Assembly (NCBI GenBank): GCA_009760855.2
Contig: WPIO01000001.1
Span: forward strand, 15,301,001 to 15,365,000
Direction: 5' to 3'
DNA length: 64,000 nt
DNA from: Cristatella mucedo
Taxonomy: Eukaryota; Bryozoa; Phylactolaemata; Cristatellidae
Part shown: one piece after another, positions 10,891 to 24,600 of the stretch
Position numbering within the stretch: position 1 is the first letter of the stretch
How the letters are laid out: each line of letters starts with the position of its first letter
The notes under the pieces: model-generated
What the model was told of the DNA's origin: nothing
Databases searched by the model: none
Seen by the model: the letters and a program-made list of their open reading frames with translations, nothing else
Program-made: the position numbers and the translations under genes

Positions 10891-12074
10891 AAACATCGCA
10901 CTGGCGTTTAACATCGCATTTCAATCAGCACTTAATTACGTAAATTATAAATTGACTATCTCTCACTAGAACAGATAGTAATGGAAGAACATGTGTTGGC
11001 TGCATGCAATATTTGGTGCAAAACTCTGCAGCGAAATTTGACTATTACGAACCTAGCTAATCCCATGTTTCGCTACTTCTCAAAAAATATTTTCTTCACT
11101 GGCTACTTTACATTACTTTACTGGCTGAAGTACTGACATTTGATCGGGCATTTGAAGGGCCCCTTTGACGGTCGTCGGAGTATGTATGACTTTGCTGCCA
11201 TTTTGACTCGCCTGCAGGCTCTTCACCAGCACCTGGCAGACAAATATTTTATCCTTAAGGACAGTTAAAGTTTATCTGAAGACCAAAGTGAAAGCAGTGC
11301 TCGTTTAAATCAGTCGACCTCTTGCTGTAAAAGCTACGGCTTCTTGAAATATATTTGTGTTGCAAGGAATCTGGTTGGCGTTACGCCTGCAGCTGCTTAT
11401 TTGCACGAGCTTTGATGCTTCTGGATAGAAACTTTATCAGCGTCATCCGATTTTTCGCTTAAGCACGACTGGACCCACTTAACTGTACCCCTGGCAATTG
11501 TCTAAGATAGTCAATGGGTATTTTAGCAGTGGCAAATTTGTCCTTCGGACCCATACTTTTGATGAGCCAGTCCTCCCTTGGAGAAGTTGGCCACGAGGGC
11601 CACCGAGCGCGGCAGGGCCTCTGTGCTACCGCAAAAGTTTCCTAATTTTGTTCCTAACAGTGCGTTCTAGTACCCTCAGAATATTCTAGTCGCGTAGCGA
11701 CCATCGATACGGCAAGGAGTGGCTCAACAAGTTAAGGAGGCATCCGGGTACCACAGCTCGTTGTTGGCCAAGGCGTCAGCGGTGGCCAAAAATAGGTTCT
11801 GCTTGATGGCATCCAAGAGGGGGTTTAATAGACGAGCGACCACGCCTGCCCTGCTGTTTACTTTAGAGCCTCGGACATTAGAGCCTCTGGACTCGGCTGC
11901 CGGCGAATTCAGTTACGTACTTTGCCAAACGTAGAAAACATAGTGTTACGGGCATAAGCATCGTCCAACATTATTAGAACCCTCTGGACATAAAATATCT
12001 TTCCTTAAGTCGCCATTACTCTCCTAGTACTCAACATATTGGGTACTACGACATTAAATTATGTATTAATATAT
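10891..12074. other. Unassigned intergenic sequence
   Basis: No gene or repeat recognised. The frames at 11498-11689 and 11719-11934 are short and have no family features that I can see. Confidence 0.4.
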
Positions 12075-12075
12075 G

Positions 12076-12113
<38 letters not shown>
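12075..12113. repeat. (TA)n microsatellite
   Basis: Uninterrupted TA dinucleotide tract of about 39 bp. Confidence 0.95.
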
Positions 12114-12116
<3 letters not shown>

Positions 12117-12339
12117 GTTATATATTATTTTGGAGTTCTTGTGGGGCATAGATAAGAGTTCCCAGAAGACAAACACACGAGCGAAAAGAGATGTACAGAC
12201 TGGGTAGGGAATCTCCTCCCCTCCCGTATGGAAATGCCACGACATAAACTGTCGTTTGTTTACATATCTTGTAAAAATATTATATACTATATAATATATA
12301 ACATATTCCTACTGTATAGTCATTAGAAATGCTATCGCT

Positions 12340-12600
12340 GCAGCCCTGCTTTTCGGCAGACCATCAAGTGCAAGGTCAAAGCTCTGCCCGGGCTGCCAGC
12401 AGCTGACGCTCTCGGGCTCTCAGAAGCAGCCGCAAGCATGTAACTCTATCCCTGGCCGACGCCGAAGCCACCGCCCCTCCCGACGCCGGCCACCGCCCGT
12501 CCAAACTTCGCCGGCACCGCAGTAGTTGTTGAACCGGGCATCTCGCGTCGGCCGACGCTTCGCTGGCCGTACCAACTCTGTCGGTCGTGCTATCGAGTCG
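12340..12600. other. GC-rich stretch
   Basis: Clearly more GC-rich than its surroundings, with many CCGCC, CGACGCCG and GGCCG runs. One forward frame stays open for about 60 codons but has no recognisable motif. It may be a GC-rich repeat or a remnant of an exon. Confidence 0.3.
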
Positions 12601-12654
12601 TTGCTTTTACTGACATGATTTTTATTTCAATAGAGCGTGAACCTCATTTGATCA

Positions 12655-12660
<6 letters not shown>

Positions 12661-12740
<80 letters not shown>
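12661..12740. repeat. (TG)n microsatellite
   Basis: About 40 uninterrupted TG units. The Cys-Val open frames across it are translation artefacts. Confidence 0.95.
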
Positions 12741-12741
<1 letters not shown>

Positions 12742-12769
12742 ATAGCATGTTATACTGTAAGTACCCCAT

Positions 12770-13095
12770 TCCTCCACTTAAAGACAGTTGGCAACAGAAG
12801 TGTTAGCTCGGCATGTCCTAGACTGTGGAACTCGCTTCCACAATTCTTCCGCAACGACAACTACTCTCCAACTGCCGACTATGGCACATCTTTTTCAGCG
12901 GTCCTGAACTGCTACTTCTATGCTACTCACTACCTCAACTGCTCTCCTGACTGCTATGCTTCCCACTTTCTCTTTGTTGCATGAGACGAAGTCTGTTGGC
13001 TACCGAATGCGTACCGAAAGCCCCTTAGGCTGTGAGTGCGCTATACAAAACTCTCTTGCATAACACCCACATTGTCTTTATGACTTTGTGGAGTT
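12770..13095 (+). mobile_element. LINE-B (second CR1/L2-like family) 3' end with ORF remnant
   Basis: The plus strand encodes the C-terminal signature PRLWNSLPQFFRNDNY, as in CR1/L2/Jockey-type polyproteins, followed by the 3' UTR: CACTTTCTCTTTGTTGCATG, GTTGGCTACCGAATGCGTAC, AGTGCGCTATACAAAACTCT and ATAACACCCAC. It is heavily 5'-truncated. This copy defines the LINE-B 3' consensus used for the other fragments. Confidence 0.75.
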
Positions 13096-13556
13096 ACTGA
13101 CGGAGATACATTACATTACCCATTAGGCCATTCCCAAAGGCCCGAAACCCACAAAGCCAACATTAGATTAAGTTATTCGTCGATCACCACATGCTACCAC
13201 AAGCAAAAAGGCTTCAGACGGTAGCCATATGCATTCTCAAATAATTTATCAACTCATTACACAGCCATGAATAAGCTTTATCTATGGTGTCTAAGCATTG
13301 CAAGCTACATACCATGCCTATGTACCAAGCATCAGGGTCGCAGACTTGCATGCTGGTTTATAAATCATACATTGAAACCGTAATGTTGCCACGGGACCGA
13401 CCTGCTTGCTGCATCAAGTGCTTTGTCGAAGACAAGGCATGATGACTGTAAAATTCCCGAATAAATGATACCACACGAACTAATGCATTTCCGAAATCAT
13501 GTGCAAACTTGCTACATCCGCCTTAGCCTATCGCACACACGACTTCGCTTGTGTCC
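13096..13556. other. 3' flank of the TAX1BP1-like gene
   Basis: Presumably the 3' UTR and downstream sequence of the minus-strand gene ending at 13557. I could not place a convincing minus-strand AATAAA signal. No other feature seen. Confidence 0.35.
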
Positions 13557-13788
13557 TCATTGATAGCTGTTGAAATGCTCGTTAACGTGTGTCTCAAATT
13601 CTACCTGATCACAGTCGACCGGAAATTGATGATTGCACATGGGGCAACGTTTGCCCTGCTCACCATCTGACTCTGCAAGATGCGCATTTACGTGTTGTGT
13701 TCGTTCATCAGTAGACCAATCGTCATCAAAGACGCGACGACAGATGCAGCAGCGGTCGATACTGGCTCCTTCACTCACATCGTAATAC
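13557..13788 (-). CDS. TAX1BP1: TAX1BP1-like exon 14 (two C-terminal zinc fingers, stop)
   Basis: Acceptor AAATTTTAG. First finger [13 protein letters not shown]...HVNAHL, second finger [20 protein letters not shown]...HVNEHF, then NSYQ and TGA at 13557-13559. Both fingers keep the C-x2-C...H-x3-H ligands. The second matches the family's ubiquitin-binding finger signature (CPMC..FP...DQ..FE.HV..HF). Confidence 0.92.
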
Positions 13789-16092
13789 CTAAAATTTAAT
13801 GCCACAGCTTATGTAAGTAATGTTGTTACTGCGAAGCTTGTACACATAGCGAAGTTTAAAGAAAATGCCTAGGACATAGCAATTAAATGGGCGCCTAGCT
13901 AGCTGCTCACGAAATAGAAGCTAGCCGCTACTGCCTCTGAATGTAGTACCTCTCAAGGTCAACATTATCTGGTGCAGATGAGCTCATCGGGGTGCCTTCG
14001 GATGTGTTCCTATCGCGAGCTGATGCACCTAAAGATCGGAACACATGGGATAATCACTGCTTTCTAGTTCATTATAGAATACGTCGGACATGTATAACTA
14101 GGTACAGACACCAACTCTCTCTCTCTCTCCCTGGTTCTAAATATCTGTTTGAAGATCTCAACAATAGCCGACTCAAACGTTCAGCTAGATCGCCAGTTCA
14201 AGGGTGTCTGCTGAGGATTTTAGTGCCCTTTAAGCAAGCCACCAAGAACAATTTGTAAGAACATAAGCATAGCCATTACTTCATACAATTAAAATGTTTA
14301 TTTAGTAGTCTGCATAAATCCTACAGACATATATCTGCATATAATATGTACTTCACATATACGGTATGTATTGACACTGGCTTTAAATGTGGTTGAAATT
14401 GCTGATAACCACCATTTCTCCACATCAGAAGTTCCTTTCAAATGTTGAAGTTGGCACGGGGCATGATTATTTACGATTCGCAAAAAAACGTAAATGCCTA
14501 TATATTTTATGTGCAAACCTGTCTAATTATGTCTCTCAACTGAAACGTGCTACAGGGTGTATCTGTGACTGCTGGCTTAGACGAACCCTAGACTATAAAG
14601 TTTATCTTTGACAACCGACTAAGAAATTATGCTTATCTGGAACTGGTTATAACTGTAATTGTGATTTTTGGCTAAGGCTGTTCTTATTACCAAGAACTAA
14701 AAAGCTTGTACATCCAATCTGTTAATAAAAAACTAGCTGCAGGTTATTTTATTTACTACATGATAAAGATAATTACTCATGCTTAGCACCTAAGCCTTGC
14801 ATAACTGTCACTAGAATAGAAGAAGCCATAATACAGACGTTTATATTTGACCAAGCAAAATTAACCAAAGAAATGCACGTGTAGATTATGTTGCCCCACA
14901 CTGGTGAACGCTTAGCTCTGCTTGAGTTGACAGCGAAAGACAACACACTCTACAAGATAAGCATATCCCAATAAACACGAGAAATTATTGCTGAACACAT
15001 TAGCAGCCATTTTCAAATGGCATGCATGAACATTCTCCAATGACATGCACAAGCCAGTGACTAGAACACACCAGTGCTCTTCACCTTAAGTTTACTCCAA
15101 TTGCAATAAATACCTGCACGAGCATGATCAGCCAAGTCCAAATCATCGCCATTTGTGCTGCCTATTGGTGAACAACGGCCACCTGGGTATCGAATGTAAA
15201 CTTGGGGGTGAGTGCTGGCATCACGAAGTAATGCCTGTAATAAAAGAATGTACCTTGTGTAATTCTGCAGGCGAGAGATACACCTGATCAATCAATGGCA
15301 ACTGCCAACCTCACACTCATGCATAAATAATGACACCAACCGATGAGGTATTCACCACTCTTTCACTAGGTGGTGCCGTAAGGTCATAGATACCAGGTTC
15401 CTCCACGTGGCGATCGTCGTGGCGATCACCACTGCCCTCACGACCAGCAAAACCTGAAGTGCATAAGACTAGCTGGCAAAATTATGCCACAATCGGAAGC
15501 ACAGCATAATACATAATTTAAATATTATTCATTTGTTTAGCATTCAAAGAGAACTTACTTTCTATTCTGGAGCTAGACATATGAAATGGGGGCTGGAGCC
15601 CACGACCTCGGTCATCAAATAAATTCACCTTGACCCCGGTCATTAGAGGCAAGCACCTTAACAATTAGGCCAAACCATCGCAGTGTGGTTTGAGCCACTA
15701 AGCAGGGGCCAAAAGTTGACCCCGGCAAGCACTACGATACTGCTGGCCATGTGGGTTGGGGCACAGAAATAATGCAAGCACCGTTTCAAAAGTGCCAATC
15801 TGCAAAGCTATGGTTGATTGCACACAAGCTAAAAAATACAACAGCTCACTTCCTGGTTCTTTCTGCCAGTTCTCTTAACTGTGAAGGGTATGATGAGTAT
15901 AAGAATTGTGACAATTATGCCACCATTTTGGAGTTAAAGTGGCAAATGTTTTACTGTAATAGCAGCTTATACAGTCACAAACCTCTAGGACTGTACTTTG
16001 ATTTTGAGATAAACATACGTGAACCCATGCTGCATCAAATGGCACGACAAAATCTTTGCCTGGCACTGCAAGTGGTCTAACGGAGTTTGTAC

Positions 16093-16146
<54 letters not shown>

Positions 16147-18591
16147 GGGAGAAAGAGAAGGGAGAAAGAGAGGGAGAGGGGGAGAGACAGACAGACAGAC
16201 AGAGAGGGAGAGAGAGGGAGAGAAAGCTTGAGTGATAGTAAAAGTGACAAACAGGAAAAGACCCTAGACAGGAGAACCCTAATCGTGCAGTGCTTATGTC
16301 TGCATAATGACCACAACTTTATATTTTTCATGTAGTCCATACAGCCCATCCTTACTTAGTGCCTCTTAAATATGTTATTATTATCATGTACTTATATGAA
16401 TCAACTCGTGCTCAGGGGTGTAGAAATCATGTTGCATGAACGCACTCGGGCACTCACTCACTAGGGTCTCAAAGCAGAGCAGCCACTAGTCAACGGGAGC
16501 AAAATTTAGTGAATCAGATGATAGAACCAATCGCATCGTTCTTACGTGCGATAAAACTGCCTTATGTACGATGCTTTTACACAAGTAATTTTTCAGTACA
16601 GGTAAATAGAATGCTGTTCAAGACCATGGTCTGGTTATTTGGCAGCATTGTAGGAAAACCAAACAGCCACTCAAGTGCTGTATCCAGCAGAATCAATGGC
16701 TACCCAGTTAGGATCAAAGTAGAACCAGCATCACACATACAATTGCTGCAGCAACAGTGATAATAGGCGTGGCCCCAATCAGACACTTCCTGTTCCTGAT
16801 TGCTGATCACTGAGAGCTATAGCAGCACTCTAGCAAAGGTCTGCCTTCAACAAGGCAGACCACATATATACTGGGCATTGCTAAATCATTACAAAATGAA
16901 TCTTTTTGTCGAGCGATCCAAGCACTGAGTACACGAAGAAACTAAACTAAGGTAGAACTTCTTCATGACTGGTATGGAGGAGGCGAACACAACGAATCGC
17001 TGTTTTCATATGCTGACCAACGACATATACCGTGCTGACACCAGTGGAGAGTGAACAATGGGTTAGCTACCTTTAAAACAACCCTATAGCCTCGAGATGC
17101 CTCTTCAATTTAGAGAAAAAAAACCGTTAACAGTGAACAGGAGCCAGTGCGACCACGTACCATAACAACTCCTACAAAACTTGTTCACAATTTCTCTGCA
17201 GCCACAACAGCTACTAGTGCACCTGCGAGATGTGCCGCGGGAGATTCGAGGTCACTCCTGCAGCGAAGCTGCACGCTAGCATTTGCAGGCGCTCATTTGC
17301 TGGCCACTCACCCTCGCTGCCTTCAGCGCTCCAACTATCTGAGCCAGTCGAACGCGAGCGGCCGAGCTTCCTTTTCAACACCTCCTTCTCGCGATGTAGG
17401 CTGACCCACTCGCGCTCACCCTGCTGCAGTCTCACCTTTAAGTCAGCCACCGCCGTCTGCAGCTGGCCATTGGCCGACTCCAGGTCTCGCTTCGGAGGGA
17501 GAAAAAGAGCGGCCGAGTCGGCTCACGTGCTGGCCTATGGCAACGACTCGCTGCCCGCGAGGATCGAGCTTGGCGCTCGGGTACATCGAAAGCGAGCGCT
17601 GGCGCCGCCGCGCGTCGTCGCACCAGAGCGGCGAGCTTCGAGTCGTGCTCCGACCGCAGGGCGGCCATGCCGTCGAGCAGATCCTGGCGGTCGGCGCTAG
17701 TTGCGGCGGCGCTGCGCTTCAGATCGGCGTGCAGCCTCAGGCCGTCGGCTTGCAGCTTGGCCACCTCCTCCAGCAGCTCGCTCTCCGCCTTGCGGTGTCT
17801 GCATCGCTCGGCGTCGGCACTGCGCCTCTCCTCGTCAGAGGAGGCTCGAAGCGCATCCAGCTCGCCGGTCAGCCGCTGCTTCTCCTGCAGAACGGCAGCA
17901 GCGAGCTGTCGCGGCTGACGAGAACGCGCTGCGTTTGCAAGCAGCAGGCAGTCTGCTCCCGGCAGCACGCTATCGGCTGGTTTCGAACGCGAGCGAGCGC
18001 GGGGCCGCACTGCGGCAGACGCAGGCGGCCCGGGTACCGTAGGGACCTGCACTGGTGCATGAACTGGTGCAGTCACGTGTACATAAGTAAGCGCAGACAC
18101 GAGGCGACAAAGCTCCAAAGACTGCACGACGCCTGCAATGAACAGCTTTGCCGACTGCAGCAAGGGCAGGAGCGAGAACGGTGTGAAGGAATGAAAGGTC
18201 AAAACCGAACGGGTCAGCAGAAGAAACGAGAAATATGCAAAAGGAGATTGCCAAGCAAATGTGGGCCAGCAAATGCTAAAGAGCTGCAGTAAGGATCCGC
18301 ACACTGTCAGCAGCGTGTGAGAAGCAACTAAAGCACTGCTTACACTGCGGAGGGACTGACACAACGCATTTCAAGGCCGGCTTCACAAATCGCTGCCGAA
18401 TAATCGTGCTGCTCTGCCGGAGTTCCTGACGACCAGCTATTGGACTGGAGAAGAGGTATGACGTCTAATTTTGGTGCAGGAAGACCAGGACTTTTACTTT
18501 CTGTTGCAAATGCCTTGTTCGCAAGCTAAATTAGTGCTACCCGTATCTGGCCGCTTGCAGGGACGATTTTACGTCCATCCGTGCACGCACG

Positions 18592-18650
<59 letters not shown>

Positions 18651-21600
18651 AGAATCCACCTTTCCAGTGCTTTTGACCTTATTTTAGCAGATGCAGTTCC
18701 CACTCCACCATGCAGATTGAAGTGGATTGTTCTTATAAGCTACTGCTGCTGGAAGTGATGCATGCAAATACAGTGTGTGCTCGTAGGCTGCTGCTGGTGC
18801 TGATATTGTTATTGGTGTTACTACTGCTGTCACTCCTGCTGATACTACTGCTGCTGCTGCCGCAATCGGTGCTGGTGCCGCAGTTGGTGCTGGTACGACT
18901 ACAATTCTCCACAACTTTTTACGGAGAAAATGCTGTAGCAATGGGTCTAACGCAGATCAAACAGTCAGCATTACCAGTATCATCATCAGTAAAAGCTGAA
19001 AACCAAGGCACCAGGACAGTCATCACACACAAAAATAAGGAGCACAAAAGCAAGCTACAATTACAAAACGTGCATAAATGCTCGGGTACCTCTTGGGCAT
19101 ATTTCAAGGCCATTGCATTCTCAGCAGACGTCAGCTCACGTTCACTTGCCATCTTAGAGATACGGTCGGTAACTTGCTGAAGTGCCTGCTTTTGAGCATA
19201 GTTTTCATTTGCAGAATCCTGAAAAATGCTGGCAGCTCTACACGTGGGCAAAGGGCTAATGTGCCAGCACAAAAATCCATAGCTCTATGGCCAACAGTTA
19301 AACGTCGTAAATATTGCACAAATACCTGCTGCACATACCTCGAGCTTTTGCTTAAGGCTAGCCAGTGTCTCGTTCAAGGATGTAATCTCAGCTGCATACA
19401 TGAGCTTGCAGGACTCTGCTGCAGTGAGCTTGTCCTCAGCATGCTCGCACCGTTCGCGCAAACGCTCCAAAGCCGTCTAGGAAAAAACAAAGCATGTACA
19501 GTGCGATGAGTACGTGCAATAGGCATCCTTAACACTATAAAGAGTCTGCAGCATGCGCCGAACGAAGTCGTTTAGCCCCAAACCACTCTAGTTGGTCTAC
19601 TGCAGCCACTCTAAAAAAAAGCCTCTATCAACAAGACAAAATCTTGGATGCTAATTTTCGAAGTATATACCAGACAGCTCGCAGCCCCATAGCAAGGCCG
19701 AGGTTCAACAGATCAGCTGTTGCATGCATCTGATAAAGATAGATGGGCAGGAAGGATGGCGAGTGGCCGTCCTTCAAAGTGGCCAGTCCGGAGGCACACG
19801 GATGATATGGCTGGCTACTCAGTACGACTCTCCCGTTATACCTTCAACCTAGCAGGGCACAACAGCAAATTCGTAAAACACGGCTAAAGCAAACACCGAC
19901 AGATGACTTCTGAGAACAAGAAAGGCTTGCCTTTTTGTCTCGTGTATAAAGACAGAAATATTTCCCAGTATACCATACCAGGGCCCAGTTTCCTGAACAC
20001 GACAACAAATCGGCGACCTGCAATACAATGCCTTAGCATATTACATATTACTGTGGTAGCATATTAAGTGATATTTTTATGCCCTAGCAGATATCTGCTA
20101 GTTGAGATAGTCAGCAGTTATTCTGCAGCTTCCAAAAAACTGTCCAAGCCACAGCAGTCCACAAAGATGTCGATGCAGTGCTGCAGCTCCGGATGGAACA
20201 GCGCCAGAGCAGATGCACGACTAAGCAACTTCCCACATCAGGAAGCCGTGACTTGACTGCAAACAATGATGACTACTAGTATGTCACCCAGGCAAAGATT
20301 GCTTCCCAACAAAAAAAAACTTTCCGACAGGTCGTGTCGCTGCCATGCCAGCATGGAATCACGGAGTCGGGGCACGGTTCACCCGGGTTCAGGAAGCAGC
20401 ACGTCGATCGATGGGCCACAGGCGACACTTGAGCAGCTGTCCAGACGGCAACACCTAGAGGCGAGTGCACCAACCGACGTCCGCATGCCCGCCGCCGGCA
20501 CGCAGAGCGCGCGAGCAGCTCGAGCTGTACACCGTACCTTATCTGCATTCGATATCTGGTAGAAATGCTCGCACTTTCTCCTCTCGGCTAGCAGATCTTC
20601 GTCCAGCAGCTTCGTGCGCGCCTGCTGACCGGCACAGTCGGCCCGAAGAGCCTCAATTTGTCGACGAAGAGCGTTCAGCTCATCGGCGTGAGCTTTCTGG
20701 GCGCTCTCTGTTGTCCTCAGCTGACCCTGCGAAGTGTCGGCCGCATGCCGCGTGCGCTTTCGAAGCAGTCGAGCATGCTTTCCTAGCCTGCTTGGCAAGC
20801 TCGGCATGTCGAGCGGCATTGCAGAAGCGCTACAAAGCCATCCCCCCGGTTGCTCCATACTTGAAAAAGCTCCCTTTCGCTGGACAGCATCACCACCCTG
20901 CCCCTCATGCCGTCGAGGTCGTTACGAAGCACGCATCTCTCTGAGCGAAGACACGCAATTTCTTCCTGAAGCGCTTCGATTTTTCTCTCGAGGTCTCTTT
21001 TCTCCTGCAATGTCCAGGGCAAGGGCTACATTAGAGTCCCGTTACACTAGCAGGCAGTGAATAGCAGCAAGGTCTCTTTCACGAGCCAAGTACACCGGCC
21101 ATTTCGGCTGCTTGCTAACACTGCAGTCGTCTCAAGCTTTGTCGGAATTCCCAACGCCGAGTGCATAGTTAGGCGGCGAAAGCATGCACAAGGCAGAGCA
21201 ACACACACGAGCAACCGCGTGGAACACCATCGAAGCAGCTGCAGCACACTCCCCCCCCCCAGATGCTCCCTAAGGACACAACGAAGTGGCGTCATACGCT
21301 GCAAGAAGCAGCTGTCACCGGATTACGGAATCACCGCAGAGAGGCTTAATGCTCAGAGATCTTAAATCACACCAGGCAACAGTGGACAACCCAGAGCTCT
21401 TCAGCAAGCAAGAACAGCGTGACAAGCTAGCAACCAGCTGCCCAACAAACGTGCACGACTAGCCGGTTTGAGGAGGCCTCACGATGGGCTATTACTATAG
21501 GTGCACATCCTTTCTAGCCATCCTGAGCTGCTACTTCCAAGCTACTCACTTCCTCGACTGCTCGCCAGACTCGGCCATGCTTCTCATTTTCTCTTTGTTG

Positions 21601-24600
21601 TGTGAGGCGAAGTCTGTTGGCTACCGTATGCATACCGAAAGCTGCTTATGCTTTGAGTGTGCTATAAAAAGATATCCTTCGTAACACCCACTTTGTCTTG
21701 GTGGCTTTATGGAGCTACAGAGGAGATGCACTAAATTACCTGCTCAGACTCTGAAATGCTCTCCACCTGCTGGTCGTATGCTTTCTTCAGGTCAGCCGCA
21801 AGCATTTCGAGCTCCTTGATTTTCGCCAGCAATGCCTAAAAGACAGGTACCTCAATGACTCAGAGGAAGCGCACAGCAAGCCATCGCTCATAAACAGTGC
21901 GCTTCTGTGCAACAGTTCGCGACCGGTGGTGCCGTGACACTTCGCACTGCATTCGGGCAGGCCTTACAGACACGTCTGCTCTGAGCCCCTCGATCGTCGC
22001 GTTAGACAGCTGCTGCTGCTCGTTCGAGTGCGTTAACATTTCGACGAGTTTCTTTCGGTTTTCTTCTAGGTTAGTGTTCAGCTGGAAAAAGAATGCAGCA
22101 CAGCTGTGGCCAGCTGCTGTCTGACAGATGAGCTGACGGCAGCTGGCCGAGCACTGGCACAAAATGTGCTCAACGCTGCCGCCGCCACCGCAATGCGGTG
22201 TGCTGGCCAACAATGAGCGGAGACGGCTTCAACGTGCCGCAAACGCGGAACAGCAGCAACGCACCAGCTCACGAGGTCTGCACAAATGAAGACGCCTGGT
22301 GCAACCACGAAACGTATCGCCCCCCCCCCCGAGCCGTAGACTTCCTTTGCATGAACGAGAATCCTCAGCCGGAACTGCCAGCAGCCCAAAGCAAGGCAGG
22401 TGGCCGAGATAAGGGTGGTGGCAGGCAGTGTCACAGCAGCCAAAAAGGCTAGTCAGCTCGTAGGTGAACTACCTCTCTGAGCTCGCACAGCTGGGCGTTC
22501 ATCTTAGTCAGCCTCTCCTCTTGGGCAACCGCCTTGGACGTCACGATCAGCATGTCGGCTTCCTCGGTCTCCAAAAAGTCATCTGCATCTGGCTTACGGA
22601 ATTGAAAAGGTTTGCTGACACCGCACGCATGCAAGTTTCCATTCATGTAGCAGAACTGATAGAACTCGCCGTCATCTTCAGGAAGCACAGCCGCTGCAAC
22701 AGAAGCATGCCACCGTCACCGTAGCTTGCAAGCGAGTGCTCATGCCGACTGCAGCAACTGCTGATTCGGCAGCGAGTGGTCGTGACTGCACCAGTCTCAC
22801 GATGCACGGCAACCAAATAGACAAATGTCATCTTTACCTATTTGCGGAAAAAAGTGTACTACTAGTACATAGACCAGTATGTAACGAAAAGTAATGTGCA
22901 GGGCCTTTCGCACAGAAAGGACACTGTGCACAGGGTTACCAGCAAGGGCATAGCCAGCATTAAAATAAGCCGATGGGGTAAGATAGTCACTCTTCACGAC
23001 CCCGGTCGTCAATTCGAGTCTTACAGCGTAGGCTATCATAGAGGCTATAGAGGCTATCAGCTGAGTGTAGCCATCAGCAGACGACAACCAGGTTTTCTAA
23101 CTCCCGGACTGCAAGCCGGATGCTACCCTGGCAAAAAACAGACCGAGGATGACTTTAATAGCATGATTGCCAGGAACTTCGGCACTGCAACAGCAAGTGA
23201 CAGTGCTGCAGAATATGAGGAAGTAGCTACAACATATGAGAACTATAAAATACCTTATCGTGAGTAATAGACATAGCTGTTTAACCATACGAAATCTAAA
23301 AATGAAGTTTCTACACATAGGTTCTGCAACTCGCTGAAAATGTAAGAAAAAATGGAGGTTGCCTAACTACAGTCAGCATACGAATAATTAGGAGGAGAAC
23401 GGTCAAGCTATAAATGCAAAGACTTCCTACTAGATGACTGCTACTTGGAGCAGCTTTCTGCAGTAATCACCGATACCGGACCGCATCTGAAAGGAGCAGT
23501 TCTATTATTTTAACCTGCAACTTCAGTCTCTCTGTGCAGAGACAAAAAGATAAGGTTGTTAAGATGTTTGATTCCAAAAGAGTAATAATAATAACAATAA
23601 TAATTGTAATGCACTTGATAAAGCACCCTTAGAGAACTCAATCTCTTTCTAGGCGCTTTACACTTGCTGCAAAGGGAAACACGATTGAATGGTGAGTGAT
23701 ATCATGCTTGATAAACAACATGAACAACATGGTTAGGGGTGACATGCACAGGGTCAGCATGCAAATGTGGTTAGTGGCAGCATGCAGTGTCAGCACACAT
23801 AGGCACATGAAGGACGAATCACAGGGACCCAACCAATGCTGTCCTAAATAGGTTTTTAAGTTATTTTAAATGTGGTCAAGTCAGGGGATGTTGTGACGCA
23901 AGTCGGGAGTGAGCTCCAGGCTTTGGAAGCATACGAATTAAATGCACGGTCTCCAAAGGATTTGAGGTTTGTACGAGGTATTGGTAAACTGTTGGATTCC
24001 GAAAAGCGGGCTGTACGATGCTTGGCCTGGTGAGAGAGTAGATCTGAGAGATAGGCTGGAGCCAAAGAATGAAGTGACCTAAAAGTGAGCGACTAAACCT
24101 AAAAGTCGATCCATTGTTTGACTGGTAGCCAGTGCAGGTCGGCGAGAAGTGGTGTGATGTTGCAACTGCGCCGCTTACGCCAGACAAGCCTAGCTGTGGA
24201 GTTTTGCGCCGGCTGTAATCGGCTGATTGCACATGCCGGTAGGCCAGCAAGCAGTGAGTTACAGAAGTCTAGCCGGGATGTCACAAATGCATGAGATATC
24301 TATGCCGGGATGTCACCAACTTAGACGTGGTATCCTTTTCTAAACAAGCCCGAATTTTAGCAATGTTATGTATCTGAAAGTAGGCAGACTTGATTGTGGA
24401 GCTGATGTGATCGTCTAAAGAGGGGTCACTTTGGAACATGACACCTAGATTTCGAGCTGATTCAACGGGAGATATGCTGGCAGAGCCAATTTTGAGCGTC
24501 AGCCTTTCAAATTTCTGAATCACACTGGGTTTGCCCATAACTAATAAGTTAGTTTTATCATCGTTTAGTATAAGAAAATTTCCTGCCATCCATGTGCAGA

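Noticed and set aside
12615-12984. Cys-Val repeat proteins
   Set aside because: Translations of the (TG)n tract and adjoining LINE-B sequence.
16019-16065. Small minus-strand exon candidate in the TAX1BP1-like gene (between AG at 16066 and GTATGT)
   Set aside because: Both splice sites look good, but its 47 nt would break the phase between exons 10 and 11, which join directly in frame.
17214-17312. Extension of TAX1BP1-like exon 10 to a later donor at 17223
   Set aside because: It ends in phase 0 and would need an extra exon. The consensus donor GTGAGT at 17311 fits the next exon without one.
17537-18292. 251-codon plus-strand frame
   Set aside because: Antisense shadow of the GC-rich coiled-coil exon.
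17438-18364. Single 308-codon minus-strand gene
   Set aside because: Only 17624-17884 of this frame is an exon. The rest is intron or a different frame, as shown by splice sites and coiled-coil content.
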